From Cupriavidus pampae (GTDB lineage Bacteria > Pseudomonadota > Gammaproteobacteria > Burkholderiales > Burkholderiaceae): a DNA stretch of 64,000 nucleotides. Below the pieces are notes generated by a model. It was not told where the DNA came from. It did no database searches and worked only from the letters and a program-made list of their open reading frames with translations. The stretch spans positions 62,001-126,000 of the forward strand of contig NZ_CAJZAG010000007.1 of NCBI RefSeq assembly GCF_914271485.1, written 5' to 3'. A program made the translations under genes and the position numbers. Below are positions 48,819-59,465 of the stretch, one piece after another (position 1 is the first letter of the stretch; each line of letters starts with the position of its first letter).

Positions 48819-48840
48819 CCCCTCTCCTGCGGGAGAGGGG
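48819..48840 (+). repeat. REP-like palindrome between urtA and urtB
   Basis: CCCCTCTCC (48819-48827) and GGAGAGGGG (48832-48840) form a 9-bp stem with a TGCG loop. The same arms recur at 63378-63401 and 63441-63463, so it is a dispersed repeat; here it may also lower urtB expression relative to urtA. Confidence 0.7.
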
Positions 48841-48933
48841 AGCCTCCTCCCGCGGCCACCAAAGCCTAGACGCGACGTCGTTGACGTAAAAAACGCGCTA
48901 CCTATTCACTCCGCCAGCCCCTCAGTTAGCTCT

Positions 48934-50568
48934 ATGCCTCGACCCTTATTCCGATCATGGCTCCGCGCCATGCTGGCAGCGCTGCTGCTGGCCGCCGCGC
49001 CGCTCTGGGCCGCGCCACTGACGCAAGCCGATCTCAAGCCGCTGGCCGCAGACGACTTCGACGCAAAGACCGCCGCCGTGACGGCGCTGACCAAGGCCTC
49101 GCCCGAGCAGGCCGCGCCGATCCTCAAGGCCCTGCAGGACGATACGCTGCAATACGCGCCCTCGGTCGGCATGGTGCGCCAGGATGGCGACAAGCTCGTC
49201 GATGCGATCAGCGGCCAGGCCGTGACCGTGAAGCCGGACGAGCTGGAATCACTGACGCTCAACAATAGCCTGCGCGCGCTCGTCGATAGCGCCGCCAGCA
49301 GCCTGCAACTGCAGTCGCCCGATATCACGGTGCGCACGCAGGCCATCAACACGCTGTTCGATGCGCCCGAGAATGCCTCGCGCGAGGTCGTGGCGGCCGC
49401 GCGCAAAGCCGAGGCCGATGCCGGGCTGCGCGCGCGCCTCGACGTGATCTGGGCCAATACGGTGCTCGCCGATGGGGCCGATGCCGCGCGCGACGCACGA
49501 CTCGAGGCCATCCGCATCCTTGGCCACGACAGCAATCCGCAGAGCCGCCAGAAGCTGGCGCCGCTGATGGAGAAGGACGAGACCGGCAAGTATCGCGAGC
49601 CCGATGCCGACGTGCGCCTGGCCGCGCAACAGGCGCTCGACACGCTACGCAGCGACCAGCGCCGTGCCGACCTCGTGGGCAATCTGTTTGCGGGCCTGAG
49701 CCTCGGCAGCGTGCTGCTGCTGGCCGCGCTGGGCCTGGCCATCACCTATGGCCTGATCGGCGTCATCAATATGGCGCACGGCGAATTCCTCATGATCGGC
49801 GCGTATGCCACATACGTGGTGCAGACGCTGTTCCGCGCCTATGCGCCGAATGCATTTGACTGGTATCTGGTGGCGGCCTTGCCGGCCTCGTTCCTCGCGG
49901 CGGCCGTGGTGGGCTTCGCGCTCGAACGTATCGTGCTGCGTCACCTGTACGGCCGTCCGCTGGAAACGCTGCTGGCCACGTTCGGCGTGAGCCTGCTGTT
50001 CCAGCAGGCCGTGCGCACGATCTTCGGCGCGCAGAACGTCGAGGTAGCCAACCCGGTATGGATGAGCGGCGGCATGGAATGGCTGCCTGGCCTCGTCATT
50101 CCGTACAACCGCGTGATCATCATCCTGTTCGCGCTGGCCGTGGTGGCCATTGCCTGGGGCGTGCTCAATCGCACGCGTCTCGGTCTGTTCGTGCGCGCCA
50201 CCACGCAGAACCGCACGATGGCGGCCTGCGTCGGCGTGCGTACGTGGAAGGTCGACAGCTACGCGTTCGCGTTCGGCGCGGGCATCGCGGGTCTGGGCGG
50301 CTGCGCGCTGTCCCAGATCGGCAACGTCGGTCCGGATCTCGGGCAGGCGTACATCATCGACTCGTTCATGGTGGTCGTGCTCGGCGGCGTGGGCCAGCTG
50401 GCCGGCACCATCGTCGGCGCGTTTGGCCTGGGCATCATCAACAAATTCATCGAGCCGTTCTATGGCGCGGTGCTGGCCAAGATCTTCGTCCTGGTGCTGA
50501 TCGTCCTCTTTATCCAGAAGCGGCCGCAGGGACTTTTCGCGCTCAAAGGGCGCAGCGCGGAGGCATGA
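48934..50568 (+). CDS. urtB: Urea ABC transporter, permease UrtB
   Basis: UrtB is one of two membrane permeases of the urea importer. A signal peptide (LAALLLAAAPLWA, about residues 12-25) leads to a roughly 220-residue periplasmic domain, then a LivH-type permease with about eight helices (from LVGNLFAGLSLGSVLLLAALG). This N-terminal extension is usual for UrtB and distinguishes it from LivH. The stop overlaps the start region of urtC (ATGATG). Confidence 0.95.
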   Translation: MPRPLFRSWLRAMLAALLLAAAPLWAAPLTQADLKPLAADDFDAKTAAVTALTKASPEQAAPILKALQDDTLQYAPSVGMVRQDGDKLVDAISGQAVTVKPDELESLTLNNSLRALVDSAASSLQLQSPDITVRTQAINTLFDAPENASREVVAAARKAEADAGLRARLDVIWANTVLADGADAARDARLEAIRILGHDSNPQSRQKLAPLMEKDETGKYREPDADVRLAAQQALDTLRSDQRRADLVGNLFAGLSLGSVLLLAALGLAITYGLIGVINMAHGEFLMIGAYATYVVQTLFRAYAPNAFDWYLVAALPASFLAAAVVGFALERIVLRHLYGRPLETLLATFGVSLLFQQAVRTIFGAQNVEVANPVWMSGGMEWLPGLVIPYNRVIIILFALAVVAIAWGVLNRTRLGLFVRATTQNRTMAACVGVRTWKVDSYAFAFGAGIAGLGGCALSQIGNVGPDLGQAYIIDSFMVVVLGGVGQLAGTIVGAFGLGIINKFIEPFYGAVLAKIFVLVLIVLFIQKRPQGLFALKGRSAEA

Positions 50569-51758
50569 TGACGAGCTTTCAATCCAAATCCGCGACGGGT
50601 GGCGCGCCGTTCCGCTTGTCAGTACCCGAGCGCCAGCCGCTGTTCTCGCGCCGCGTATGGGTCGGCATGGTCCTGCTGACGCTGGTGGTGGCGATCGGCG
50701 TGCCGATCTGCGCGTTGCTGGTGCCGGAAGGCCACCCGCTCCATCTGTCGGCTTATGGCCTGACACTGGTTGGCAAGATCATGTGCTTCGCGCTGGCGGC
50801 CATCGCGCTCGACCTCGTGTGGGGTTACTGCGGCATCCTGAGCCTCGGCCACGGTCTGTTCTTCGCGCTGGGCGGTTATGCGATGGGCATGTACCTGATG
50901 CGTTCGATCGGCCGCGAGGGCGTGTACAAGAGCGATCTGCCCGACTTCATGGTGTTCCTGGACTGGAAAGAGCTGCCGTGGTTCTGGCATGGCACCGAGC
51001 ATCTGCCGTACGCGTTGCTGCTGGTGATCCTGGTGCCGGGCGTGCTGGCCTGGCTGTTCGGGTTCTTCGCGTTCCGCTCGCGCATCAAGGGCGTGTACCT
51101 GTCGATCATCACGCAGGCCATGACGTACGCGGCCATGCTGCTGTTCTTCCGCAATGAGACTGGCTTCGGCGGCAACAACGGCTTTACTGACTTCAAGCGC
51201 ATCGCGGACTTCGCGATCGCCGCGCCGCAGACGCGCACGGCGCTGTTCGTGCTGACGTTCTTCGCGCTGATCGGCGGTTTTATCGCGTGCCGATACATCG
51301 TGACGTCGAAGCTCGGCCGGGTGGTCACGGCGGTGCGCGACGCGGAAATGCGCGTGATGTTCTCTGGCTACAACCCGCTCGGCTACAAGCTGTTCGTGTG
51401 GACGTTCTCGGCGGTGCTATGCGGCATCGCGGGCGCGCTGTATGTGCCGCAGGTCGGCATCATCAACCCGGGCGAGATGTCGCCGGCCAATTCGATCGAG
51501 ATGGCGGTGTGGGTGGCCGTGGGCGGCCGCGGCACGCTGATCGGCCCGATCGTCGGCGCGTTCCTCGTGAATGGCGCCAAGACCATGTTCACGGCGTACT
51601 TCGCCGAGTACTGGCTGTTCCTGCTCGGCGCGATGTTCGTGCTGGTGACGCTGTACCTGCCGGATGGCGTGGTGGGCCTGTGGCGCCGGTTGTCCGCGCG
51701 CCGCACGGCGAAGGGAAAGATCGAGAACGCGAGCGCACCGGTCGGGAGGGAAGCATGA
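50568..51758 (+). CDS. urtC: Urea ABC transporter, permease UrtC
   Basis: UrtC is the LivM-type second permease. The 396-residue protein shows VWGYCGILSLGHGLFFALGGYAM and the long FRNETGFGGNNGFTDFK segment typical of UrtC. Two consecutive ATG codons (50565 and 50568) are possible; I prefer the second because GGAGG at 50559-50563 is then better spaced. It overlaps urtB and urtD, indicating translational coupling. Confidence 0.95.
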   Translation: MTSFQSKSATGGAPFRLSVPERQPLFSRRVWVGMVLLTLVVAIGVPICALLVPEGHPLHLSAYGLTLVGKIMCFALAAIALDLVWGYCGILSLGHGLFFALGGYAMGMYLMRSIGREGVYKSDLPDFMVFLDWKELPWFWHGTEHLPYALLLVILVPGVLAWLFGFFAFRSRIKGVYLSIITQAMTYAAMLLFFRNETGFGGNNGFTDFKRIADFAIAAPQTRTALFVLTFFALIGGFIACRYIVTSKLGRVVTAVRDAEMRVMFSGYNPLGYKLFVWTFSAVLCGIAGALYVPQVGIINPGEMSPANSIEMAVWVAVGGRGTLIGPIVGAFLVNGAKTMFTAYFAEYWLFLLGAMFVLVTLYLPDGVVGLWRRLSARRTAKGKIENASAPVGREA

Positions 51759-52603
51759 ACGCCGCACTGGATCTCCAACAAGCCGAGAGCGGCGAGACCA
51801 CGGGGCTCGGGCGCATCGTCGAGCCCGGCGTCATCGATGTCACCCACGGTCCTATCCTCTACGTGGAGGACCTCACCGTGCAGTTCGACGGCTTCCGCGC
51901 GCTGAACAAGCTGTCGATCTCGATCGACCATGGCGAGCTGCGCTGCGTGATTGGCCCCAACGGCGCCGGCAAGACCACCATGATGGACGTGATCACCGGC
52001 AAGACCGGTCCGCGCAACGCGAACGTAAGCGGGCGCGTGTTCCTGGGCCAGACCATTGACCTGATGCGCATGACGGAGCCGCGCATCGCGCAGGTCGGTA
52101 TCGGCCGCAAGTTCCAGAAGCCGACGGTGTTCGAGCAGCATCAGGTGTGGGAGAACCTCGAACTGGCGATGAAGGCCGACAAGCGCTGGTGGTCGTCGCT
52201 GCGCGCGCGGCTGACCGGCGAGGGGCATCGCCGCATCGAGGAGACGCTGGCACTGACGGGCCTCGAAGATGAAGCCTACCGTCCGGCCGGGTTGCTGTCG
52301 CACGGCCAGAAACAGCGACTCGAGATTGGCATGCTGTTGATGCAGCAGCCGCAACTGCTGTTGCTCGACGAACCGGTGGCCGGCATGACCGACGAGGAAA
52401 CCATGCAGCTCGCGGGTTTGCTCAACAGTCTGCGCGGCAGCTGCTCGATGATGGTGGTGGAGCACGATATGGAGTTCGTGGCCGCGCTCGCGGGCGACAC
52501 CGGCCGCGTGACCGTGCTGGCCGAAGGCAGCCTGCTGGCCGAGGGCACGCTCGACGCCGTCAAGCGCGACGAACGCGTGATCGAATCCTACCTGGGAAGA
52601 TAA
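51755..52603 (+). CDS. urtD: Urea ABC transporter, ATP-binding protein UrtD
   Basis: UrtD is a LivG-type ATPase. The 282-residue protein has Walker A GPNGAGKTT, the signature region LLSHGQKQRLEIGM (with SHGQ in place of SGGQ, a common UrtD variant), Walker B LLLLDEPVAG and the H-loop VVEHDMEF. An N-terminal extension of about 30 residues precedes the ATPase fold. Its ATG overlaps the urtC stop, and GGGAGGGA lies upstream. Confidence 0.95.
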   Translation: MNAALDLQQAESGETTGLGRIVEPGVIDVTHGPILYVEDLTVQFDGFRALNKLSISIDHGELRCVIGPNGAGKTTMMDVITGKTGPRNANVSGRVFLGQTIDLMRMTEPRIAQVGIGRKFQKPTVFEQHQVWENLELAMKADKRWWSSLRARLTGEGHRRIEETLALTGLEDEAYRPAGLLSHGQKQRLEIGMLLMQQPQLLLLDEPVAGMTDEETMQLAGLLNSLRGSCSMMVVEHDMEFVAALAGDTGRVTVLAEGSLLAEGTLDAVKRDERVIESYLGR

Positions 52604-52605
52604 CG

Positions 52606-53298
52606 ATGCTGCAGGTCAATGCACTGAATCAGTTCTATGGCGGCAGCCATATCCTGCGCAACGTGAGTTTCGACGTGCCCGAAGGCAAGCTGACCACGTT
52701 GCTCGGCCGCAATGGCGTGGGCAAGAGCACGCTGCTCAAATGCCTGATGGGCGTGGTGCCCACGCGCAGCGGCAGCATCAGCTGGAGCGGCAACGCGCTC
52801 GAGAAGAAAGCGCCGTACGAACGCGTGGCCGCGGGCATGGCCTATGTGCCGCAGGGGCGCGAGATTTTTCCGCGTCTGACGGTCGAGGAGAATCTGCTGA
52901 TCGGTGCCGCCAGCCGCAAGGCGCCGTCGGGCGTGCCCGATCGCATCTACCAGTTGTTTCCGGTGTTGCGCACCATGCGTCAGCGTCGCGGCGGCGATCT
53001 GTCGGGCGGGCAGCAGCAACAGCTCGCGATCGGCCGCGCGCTGATGAGCGAACCCAAGCTGCTGATTCTCGACGAGCCGACCGAAGGCATCCAGCCGTCG
53101 ATCATCCAGGACATCGGCCGCGCGCTGCGGCTGCTGGTGGATGAATACGGCATGACCGTGCTGCTGGTGGAGCAGTACTACGAGTTCGCGCGTCATCTGT
53201 CCGATCACTACGTGGTGATGAGCCGCGGCGAGGTGGTGGCGAAAGGTGCCGGCGCGAACATGGAACAGGATGGCGTGCGCGAGCTGATTGCGGTCTGA
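52606..53298 (+). CDS. urtE: Urea ABC transporter, ATP-binding protein UrtE
   Basis: UrtE is the LivF-type second ATPase of the importer. The 230-residue protein has Walker A GRNGVGKST, signature LSGGQQQQLAIGRALM, Walker B LLILDEPTEG and the switch VEQYYEF. It starts two bases after the urtD stop. Beyond it a 76-base gap with repeats separates transport from urease genes. Confidence 0.96.
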   Translation: MLQVNALNQFYGGSHILRNVSFDVPEGKLTTLLGRNGVGKSTLLKCLMGVVPTRSGSISWSGNALEKKAPYERVAAGMAYVPQGREIFPRLTVEENLLIGAASRKAPSGVPDRIYQLFPVLRTMRQRRGGDLSGGQQQQLAIGRALMSEPKLLILDEPTEGIQPSIIQDIGRALRLLVDEYGMTVLLVEQYYEFARHLSDHYVVMSRGEVVAKGAGANMEQDGVRELIAV

Positions 53299-53302
53299 TC
53301 GG

Positions 53303-53374
53303 CACTATCGGTGTCCACTATCGGTTGCGACGACTGCGCGCTATGATGGCCGGCAACGACGGTCGTCATAGCGC
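53303..53374 (+). repeat. Direct and inverted repeats between urtE and ureD
   Basis: CACTATCGGT occurs at 53303-53312 and 53316-53325. GCGCTATGA (53338-53346) and TCATAGCGC (53366-53374) are perfect 9-bp inverted arms with a 19-base loop just before ureD. They could form an operator or an mRNA stem; no T-tract follows. Confidence 0.55.
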
Positions 53375-53395
53375 TTGCCTGCACTGTCCTTCTTC

Positions 53396-54325
53396 ATGCG
53401 TCATCCCGATTTTCCTTCTTCCGCCGTGACGTCCACTGTGACGTCCGCAGTGACGTCCTCATCGGTGCCTGCCACGTGGCAGGCAAACCTGCGCCTGCGA
53501 TTTTCCGCACGTGCGCATGGAGAGGGCGCGCGCACAGCATTGGTCGAGCGTCGCCACAAGGGCCCGCTGCTGGTGCAGAAGCCGCTCTACCCCGAAGGCG
53601 ATGCGATCTGCCACGCGGTGGTACTGCATCCGCCTGCCGGCATCGCGGGCGGCGATCAGCTCGAGATCGATATTGCAGTCGAGGCCGGCGCGCACGCCGT
53701 GCTCACCACGCCGGGCGCGACCAAGTGGTACAAGTCGCTGGGCCGCGAGGCCAGCCAGCAGGTGCGCATCACCGTCGCCGATGGCGCGCACGTCGATTGG
53801 CTGCCGCAGGAGAACATCGTGTTCGACGACGCGCGCGCGCGTATCGCCACCGATGTACGCGTGGCGCGCGGTGGCAGCGCGATCGGCTGGGATGCCGTGG
53901 TGCTGGGCCGGCAGGCCTCCGGCGAACGGTGGTCGCAGGGCGCGCTGTGGCTCGACACGCGTGTGGGCGAGCTCGATGGCGCCAGCAAGCCGCTGTGGAT
54001 CGAACAATCGTACGTCGATGCCGATTGCGCGCTGCGTACCGCATTGCCGGGCATGGACGGTCTGCCGGTGCTCGGCACGTTGTGGGCGATCGGCGAGGGC
54101 GCCACGGCTGAACTCGCCGAAGCGCTCGCGGAACGATTGCCCTATCGCGAAGACCTGCGCGCGGGCGTCACCTGCATGACCTCGGCCGACCAACGCATGC
54201 TGCTGCTGCGCGTGCTCGGCCAACATATCGAACCCGTACGCCATTTGCTGATCGATTGCTGGACCCAGTTGCGCGCGCCGATCCACGGTGTGCCCGCGCG
54301 GCCGCTGCGGCTGTGGGCCACCTGA
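53396..54325 (+). CDS. ureD: Urease accessory protein UreD
   Basis: UreD is the scaffold that binds urease apoprotein and recruits UreF and UreG during nickel insertion. The family pattern is visible in [33 protein letters not shown], and [15 protein letters not shown] use ATG 53396; an in-frame TTG at 53375 is possible and neither has a good ribosome binding site. Codons 11-22 come from a 12-base triplicate (GTGACGTCC repeats) and encode a Thr/Ser-rich [12 protein letters not shown] tail not needed by the fold. Confidence 0.93.
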   Translation: MRHPDFPSSAVTSTVTSAVTSSSVPATWQANLRLRFSARAHGEGARTALVERRHKGPLLVQKPLYPEGDAICHAVVLHPPAGIAGGDQLEIDIAVEAGAHAVLTTPGATKWYKSLGREASQQVRITVADGAHVDWLPQENIVFDDARARIATDVRVARGGSAIGWDAVVLGRQASGERWSQGALWLDTRVGELDGASKPLWIEQSYVDADCALRTALPGMDGLPVLGTLWAIGEGATAELAEALAERLPYREDLRAGVTCMTSADQRMLLLRVLGQHIEPVRHLLIDCWTQLRAPIHGVPARPLRLWAT

Positions 54326-54365
54326 CACCTCAATCCAACGAGACACACGACAAGGAACTCCGACG

Positions 54366-54668
54366 ATGGAACTCACGCCGCGAGAGAAAGACAAGCTGCT
54401 GATCTTCACCGCCGCGCTGCTGGCCGAACGCCGCCGCGCGCGTGGCCTCAAGCTCAACTATCCGGAATCGGTGGCGCTGATCACCGCCGCGATCATGGAA
54501 GGCGCGCGCGACGGCCGCACGGTGGCCGAGCTTATGCACGAGGGCACCACCGTGCTGTCGCGCGAGGACGTGATGGACGGCGTGGCCGAGCTCATTCCCG
54601 AAATCCAGGTTGAAGCGACGTTCCCGGACGGCACCAAGCTCGTCACCGTTCATCACCCGATTGTCTGA
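54366..54668 (+). CDS. ureA: Urease gamma subunit
   Basis: UreA is the smallest structural subunit of urease. The 100-residue protein matches the family end to end ([47 protein letters not shown]). ACAAGGAACTCC precedes the ATG. The next structural subunit, ureB, is separated from it by a nickel-permease-like gene. Confidence 0.98.
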   Translation: MELTPREKDKLLIFTAALLAERRRARGLKLNYPESVALITAAIMEGARDGRTVAELMHEGTTVLSREDVMDGVAELIPEIQVEATFPDGTKLVTVHHPIV

Positions 54669-54723
54669 ACACCCCTCCACGCACCCCTACGCACGCTCCA
54701 CGCACCCTACACGAGAACGCAGA

Positions 54724-55353
54724 ATGAAGAAAACCGCTCGCACGCTGGCGCTCGGCGCCGCTCTCTCGCTCACGGCCGTCGCCGCCTTTGCCCATCCGGG
54801 GCATGAGGCCACCACCGTGCCCGGTAGTTTCTTCGCCGGCCTGCTGCACCCGTTGACCGGTGCCGACCACCTGCTGGCGATGGCATCGGTCGGCGTGTGG
54901 AGCGCGCTTGCCACGCGCGGCAGCCATGGGCAACAGCCGACCGCCGCGCAACTGCTGCGCCTGCCGCTCGCGTTCGTGGTGCTGATGCTGGTGGGCGCGG
55001 TGCTCGGCCTGACCGGCTTTGCGCTGCCCGCCGTCGAACCGATGATCGCGGCCTCGCTGCTCGTGATCGGTCTGCTGGTCGCACTGCGCGCGCAACTGCC
55101 TGCGGTCGCCGGCATGGCGATCGTCGGCGGCTTCGCGCTGTTTCACGGCTATGCACATGGCGCCGAACTGCCGGCCACGGCCGCGGCCTTGCCGACGGTG
55201 CTGGCCTACGTGGGCGGTTTTGCGCTGGCAACGATGGGCCTGCACTGCGCGGGCATCGGCATTGGCGCCGTGCTGCGTCGTTATGCGGGTTGGCTCGCGC
55301 GTATCGCGGGGGCTGGCGTGGCGCTGTACGGCGTGGGCCTGCTGGTGGCATGA
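54724..55353 (+). CDS. ureJ: HupE/UreJ-type nickel permease
   Basis: The 209-residue protein has a signal peptide ending at AFAHPGHE, about six further hydrophobic helices, and the HupE/UreJ motif HPLTGADHLLAM near residue 40 plus FHGYAHGAE near residue 140. Family members move nickel or cobalt. Its place between ureA and ureB points to nickel supply for urease. Transport itself is inferred. Confidence 0.88.
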   Translation: MKKTARTLALGAALSLTAVAAFAHPGHEATTVPGSFFAGLLHPLTGADHLLAMASVGVWSALATRGSHGQQPTAAQLLRLPLAFVVLMLVGAVLGLTGFALPAVEPMIAASLLVIGLLVALRAQLPAVAGMAIVGGFALFHGYAHGAELPATAAALPTVLAYVGGFALATMGLHCAGIGIGAVLRRYAGWLARIAGAGVALYGVGLLVA

Positions 55354-55377
55354 CGCCCACATACAAGGAGCATCGCG

Positions 55378-55683
55378 ATGATTCCCGGTGAACTGATGCC
55401 GCTCGACGGCGAGATCGAACTCAATGTGGGCCGCGCGACCGTGAGTGTGTCGGTGGCCAATACGGGCGATCGTCCGATTCAGGTCGGCTCGCATTTCCAT
55501 TTCTACGAGACCAACCCCGCGCTCGCGTTCGACCGCGAGGCCGCGCGCGGCTTCCGGCTCAATATCGCCGCGGGCACCGCGGTGCGCTTCGAGCCGGGAC
55601 AGAGCCGCACGGTCGAGCTCGTCGCGCTCGATGGCGACCGCATCGTCTACGGTTTCAACGGCAAGATCATGGGAGCGCTGTAA
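55378..55683 (+). CDS. ureB: Urease beta subunit
   Basis: UreB is the second structural subunit. The 101-residue protein shows [34 protein letters not shown], and the C-terminal [11 protein letters not shown]. Its TAA overlaps the ATG of ureC, so the two subunits are coupled. Confidence 0.98.
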   Translation: MIPGELMPLDGEIELNVGRATVSVSVANTGDRPIQVGSHFHFYETNPALAFDREAARGFRLNIAAGTAVRFEPGQSRTVELVALDGDRIVYGFNGKIMGAL

Positions 55684-57398
55684 TGGTGAAGATCTCCAGG
55701 CAGGCCTATGCCGAGATGTTCGGCCCGACCACGGGCGATCGCGTGCGGCTGGCCGATACCGGCCTCGTGATCGAGGTCGAGCGTGACTACACGATCTATG
55801 GCGAGGAAGTGAAGTTCGGCGGCGGCAAGGTGATTCGCGATGGCATGGGGCAGAGCCAGCGCATGGCGAAGGACTGCGTCGATACCGTCATCACCAATGC
55901 GCTGATCGTCGATCACTGGGGCATCGTCAAGGCCGATATCGGCCTCAAGGGTGGGCGTATCGCCGCGATCGGCAAGGCCGGCAACCCTGATATCCAGCCC
56001 GGCGTGACGATCGTGGTCGGTCCCGGTACCGAGGTGATCGCGGGCGAGGGCATGATCGTCACGGCCGGTGGCATCGATTCGCATATCCACTTCATCTGCC
56101 CGCAGCAGATCGAGGAAGCGCTGATGAGCGGCGTGACCACGATGATCGGCGGCGGCACCGGCCCGGCCACGGGCACGTTCGCGACCACGGTCACGCCGGG
56201 GCCGTGGTACATGGAGCGCATGCTGCAGGCAGCCGACGCATACCCGATGAATATCGGCTTTCTCGGCAAGGGCAATGCCAGCCTGGCCGCGCCGCTGACC
56301 GAGCAGGTGGAGGCCGGCGCCATTGGCCTCAAGCTCCATGAGGACTGGGGCACCACGCCGCAGGCGATCGATACCTGCCTGAGCGTGGCCGATGCCACCG
56401 ACACGCAGGTGGCGATCCATACCGACACGCTCAACGAGGGTGGGTTCGTCGAGGCCACCATCGCCGCGTTCAAGGGCCGCACGATTCATACGTATCACAC
56501 CGAAGGCGCGGGCGGTGGCCATGCGCCGGACATCATCAAGGTGTGCGGCGAGGCCAATGTGCTGCCGTCGTCGACCAATCCGACGCGGCCGTACACCGTG
56601 AATACGCTCGACGAGCACCTCGACATGCTGATGGTGTGCCACCACCTGGATCCGTCGATTGCCGAGGACATCGCGTTCGCGGAATCGCGCATTCGCCGCG
56701 AAACCATCGCGGCGGAGGACATCCTGCACGACCTCGGCGCGTTCTCGATGATCTCGAGCGACTCGCAGGCAATGGGCCGCGTGGGCGAGGTGATCATCCG
56801 CACCTGGCAGACCGCGCACAAGATGGCGGCGCAGCGCGGCAAGCTGCCCGGCGATCCGCACGATGCGCGCGGTGGTCACGACAATTTCCGGGTGCGCCGC
56901 TATATCGCCAAGTACACGATCAACCCGGCGCTGACGCACGGCATCGCCCACGAGGTCGGCTCGATCGAGGTCGGCAAGTGGGCGGACCTCGTGCTGTGGA
57001 AGCCCGCGTTCTTCGGCGTCAAGCCGAGTCTGATCCTCAAGGGCGGCATGATCGCCGCGGCCGCGATGGGCGATCCCAATGCATCGATCCCGACGCCGCA
57101 GCCCGTGCACTATCGACCGATGTTTGCGTCGGCGGGCGGTGCGTTGCCGCGCTCGTCGCTGACCTTTGTCTCGCAGGCGGCGCTTGCGGCCAACGTCGGC
57201 GAGCGTTATGGTCTGGCCAAGACGCTGTCCGCAGTGCGCGGCACGCGCACGGTGTCCAAGCGCGACATGGTGCTCAACGACTGGCAGCCACAGGTGACCG
57301 TCGATCCGGAGACTTATCAGGTCGTCGCCGACGGTCAGTTGCTGACGTGCGAGCCCGCGACCGTGCTGCCGATGGCGCAGCGGTATTTTCTGTTCTGA
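55683..57398 (+). CDS. ureC: Urease alpha subunit (catalytic)
   Basis: UreC holds the dinuclear nickel centre that hydrolyses urea to ammonia and carbamate. The 571-residue protein contains the HxH ligands in SHIHFICP, the carbamylated lysine in GLKLHEDWG, further His ligands in [10 protein letters not shown] and [14 protein letters not shown], and the flap with Cys-His in MVCHHLDPS. The length and motifs are those of a normal active enzyme. Confidence 0.99.
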   Translation: MVKISRQAYAEMFGPTTGDRVRLADTGLVIEVERDYTIYGEEVKFGGGKVIRDGMGQSQRMAKDCVDTVITNALIVDHWGIVKADIGLKGGRIAAIGKAGNPDIQPGVTIVVGPGTEVIAGEGMIVTAGGIDSHIHFICPQQIEEALMSGVTTMIGGGTGPATGTFATTVTPGPWYMERMLQAADAYPMNIGFLGKGNASLAAPLTEQVEAGAIGLKLHEDWGTTPQAIDTCLSVADATDTQVAIHTDTLNEGGFVEATIAAFKGRTIHTYHTEGAGGGHAPDIIKVCGEANVLPSSTNPTRPYTVNTLDEHLDMLMVCHHLDPSIAEDIAFAESRIRRETIAAEDILHDLGAFSMISSDSQAMGRVGEVIIRTWQTAHKMAAQRGKLPGDPHDARGGHDNFRVRRYIAKYTINPALTHGIAHEVGSIEVGKWADLVLWKPAFFGVKPSLILKGGMIAAAAMGDPNASIPTPQPVHYRPMFASAGGALPRSSLTFVSQAALAANVGERYGLAKTLSAVRGTRTVSKRDMVLNDWQPQVTVDPETYQVVADGQLLTCEPATVLPMAQRYFLF

Positions 57399-57409
57399 GC
57401 GGTTGTATT

Positions 57410-58084
57410 GTGATCAAGATCGATAAACATTTGCCGTCCCCGCATGGGATTGCTCCGGTGCTGGTCAAGCGCGCGGTCAAACTCGTGCTGCCGTTTGGTG
57501 ATCGCAGCAAGAGCCGCCTGCGCGCGACGCTCGACAATGGCAACGAGGTGGCGCTGTTCCTGCCGCGCGGTACCGTGCTGCGCGGTGGCGACCTGCTGGT
57601 GGCCGAAGACGGCGCCTTCGTCGAGGTCCAGGCGGCCGCCGAGTCGGTGCTGCAGGTGACTGCTGCCGACGCGTTGAGCCTGATGCGCGCGGCTTACCAC
57701 CTCGGCAATCGCCACACGCCGGTGGAAGTAGGGCGCGACTATCTGCGGCTTGAATACGACCCGGTGCTCGCGGACATGCTCGTGCGTCTGGGCGTGACCA
57801 TCGCGCGCGCGGAGCTGCCGTTCGAGCCCGAGGCTGGGGCGTATGGCGGCGGCCACAAGCATGGGCACGACGCGACGTTCGCGGAAGACTATGCGGCCGC
57901 GCAGGCGGTGTTCCATGAGCATCATGGACACGACCACGGTCATGACCATGATCATGACCATGATCGCGGGCACAGTCACAGTCATGATCATGGCCACAAG
58001 CACGGTCCCGACTGCGATCACGATCACGATCATGATCACGACCACGATCATGCGCACGGCCATGGTCACGCTCATCGCCACTGA
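57410..58084 (+). CDS. ureE: Urease nickel metallochaperone UreE
   Basis: UreE hands nickel to the urease assembly complex. The 224-residue protein has the peptide-binding N-terminal domain ([22 protein letters not shown]), the metal-binding domain with [14 protein letters not shown] (conserved His), and an unusually long C-terminal tail from about residue 145 on. In this tail roughly half the residues are His, mostly as HD and GH pairs, with one Cys (GPDCDHD). Such tails bind and store nickel in other UreE proteins. I start at GTG 57410, which gives MIKIDKHL like homologues. Confidence 0.94.
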   Translation: MIKIDKHLPSPHGIAPVLVKRAVKLVLPFGDRSKSRLRATLDNGNEVALFLPRGTVLRGGDLLVAEDGAFVEVQAAAESVLQVTAADALSLMRAAYHLGNRHTPVEVGRDYLRLEYDPVLADMLVRLGVTIARAELPFEPEAGAYGGGHKHGHDATFAEDYAAAQAVFHEHHGHDHGHDHDHDHDRGHSHSHDHGHKHGPDCDHDHDHDHDHDHAHGHGHAHRH

Positions 58085-58098
58085 GTGACCGCCGCGGC

Positions 58099-58791
58099 AT
58101 GACCTCATTACCTCAGCTCATCTCGCTGCTGCATCTGGCATCGCCCGCGCTGCCGATTGGCGGCTTCAGCTATTCGCAGGGGCTCGAGGCCGCGATCGAT
58201 TGCGGCATCGTGCGCGATGCGGCGACGGCCAGCCGCTGGATCCATGACAACCTCACGCACGTGCAGGCCACGTGCGAGGCGCCGGTCTGGCTGCTCCTGC
58301 ATCGCGCCTGGCAGGCTGGTGATCTGGCCGCCGTGCGCGAATGGAACGACTGGTTCCACGCGACGCGCGAGACCGCCGAGTTGCGTCTGGAAACCGAACA
58401 GATGGGCTGGTCGCTTGCAAAGCTGATCGCGCAAATGTCATGGGGTGACGAGGCCATGCGCACCGGGCTGACGTCGCTGGCCCCGGTGTGCCTGCCCACT
58501 GCATTCACGGCCGCCTGCGTGGCGCTGCAGATCGATGCGCGCGATGGCCTGGCCGCGTATGCGTTCACGTGGGCCGAGAATCAGGTGGCCGCCGCCCTCA
58601 AGGCGGTGCCGCTGGGGCAGGTGGCCGGGCAACATATCCTGCGCTCGCTGCATGGCCCGGTCGGCGAGATGGTCGACGCCGCGCAGCAACGCGCCGACGC
58701 CAATCCGCCGCGGCTTTCCACGTTTTCTCCGATGCTGGGGCTGCTGTCCGCGCGACACGAGACGCAATACTCCCGGCTATTCCGTTCCTGA
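58099..58791 (+). CDS. ureF: Urease accessory protein UreF
   Basis: UreF joins UreD on apo-urease and activates the UreG GTPase. The 230-residue helical protein shows [20 protein letters not shown] near the N-terminus and, at the C-terminus, the conserved [19 protein letters not shown]. It lies 14 bases after ureE. Confidence 0.96.
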   Translation: MTSLPQLISLLHLASPALPIGGFSYSQGLEAAIDCGIVRDAATASRWIHDNLTHVQATCEAPVWLLLHRAWQAGDLAAVREWNDWFHATRETAELRLETEQMGWSLAKLIAQMSWGDEAMRTGLTSLAPVCLPTAFTAACVALQIDARDGLAAYAFTWAENQVAAALKAVPLGQVAGQHILRSLHGPVGEMVDAAQQRADANPPRLSTFSPMLGLLSARHETQYSRLFRS

Positions 58792-58816
58792 ACCGAATCT
58801 GATTCAAACCGTACTC

Positions 58817-59440
58817 ATGACCCGTACCAAGAAGAATCCTCCGCTGCGCGTCGGCGTCGGCGGCCCGGTAGGCTCCGGCAAGACCACGCTGCTCGAAATG
58901 CTGTGCAAGGCGATGCGCGATCGCTATGACCTGGTCGCCATCACCAACGATATCTACACCAAGGAAGACCAGCGCCTGCTGACGATCTCGGGCGCCTTGC
59001 CGGCCGAGCGCATCATGGGCGTGGAGACGGGCGGGTGCCCGCATACGGCGATTCGCGAGGACGCCTCGATCAATCTGGAGGCCGTCGATCGCATGCTGGC
59101 GAAGTTTCCCGATGCCGACGTCGTCTTCATCGAGTCGGGCGGAGACAATCTGGCGGCCACGTTCAGCCCGGAGCTGTCCGACCTGACGATCTACGTGATC
59201 GACGTGGCCGGCGGCGAGAAGATTCCGCGCAAGGGTGGCCCGGGTATTACCAAGAGCGACCTGCTCGTGGTCAACAAGACCGATCTCGCGCCCTACGTGG
59301 GCGCGTCGCTGGAGGTCATGGAGAGCGACACTCGCAAGATGCGCGGCGAGCGTCCGTTCGTGATGGGCAGCGTGAAGTCGGGGCAGGGACTGGACGAAGT
59401 GATCGCCTTCATCGAACGCCAGGGCATGCTGGGCGTTTGA
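58817..59440 (+). CDS. ureG: Urease accessory GTPase UreG
   Basis: UreG is the GTPase that drives nickel delivery into urease. The 207-residue protein has the P-loop [11 protein letters not shown] (about residues 13-23), the metal-binding Cys-Pro-His in [13 protein letters not shown], and the NKTD guanine-specificity motif. ATG 58817 gives the standard length. It is the last gene of the cluster. Confidence 0.98.
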   Translation: MTRTKKNPPLRVGVGGPVGSGKTTLLEMLCKAMRDRYDLVAITNDIYTKEDQRLLTISGALPAERIMGVETGGCPHTAIREDASINLEAVDRMLAKFPDADVVFIESGGDNLAATFSPELSDLTIYVIDVAGGEKIPRKGGPGITKSDLLVVNKTDLAPYVGASLEVMESDTRKMRGERPFVMGSVKSGQGLDEVIAFIERQGMLGV

Positions 59441-59465
59441 ATCGTACGTTGTGGCGCCGTTTTCG

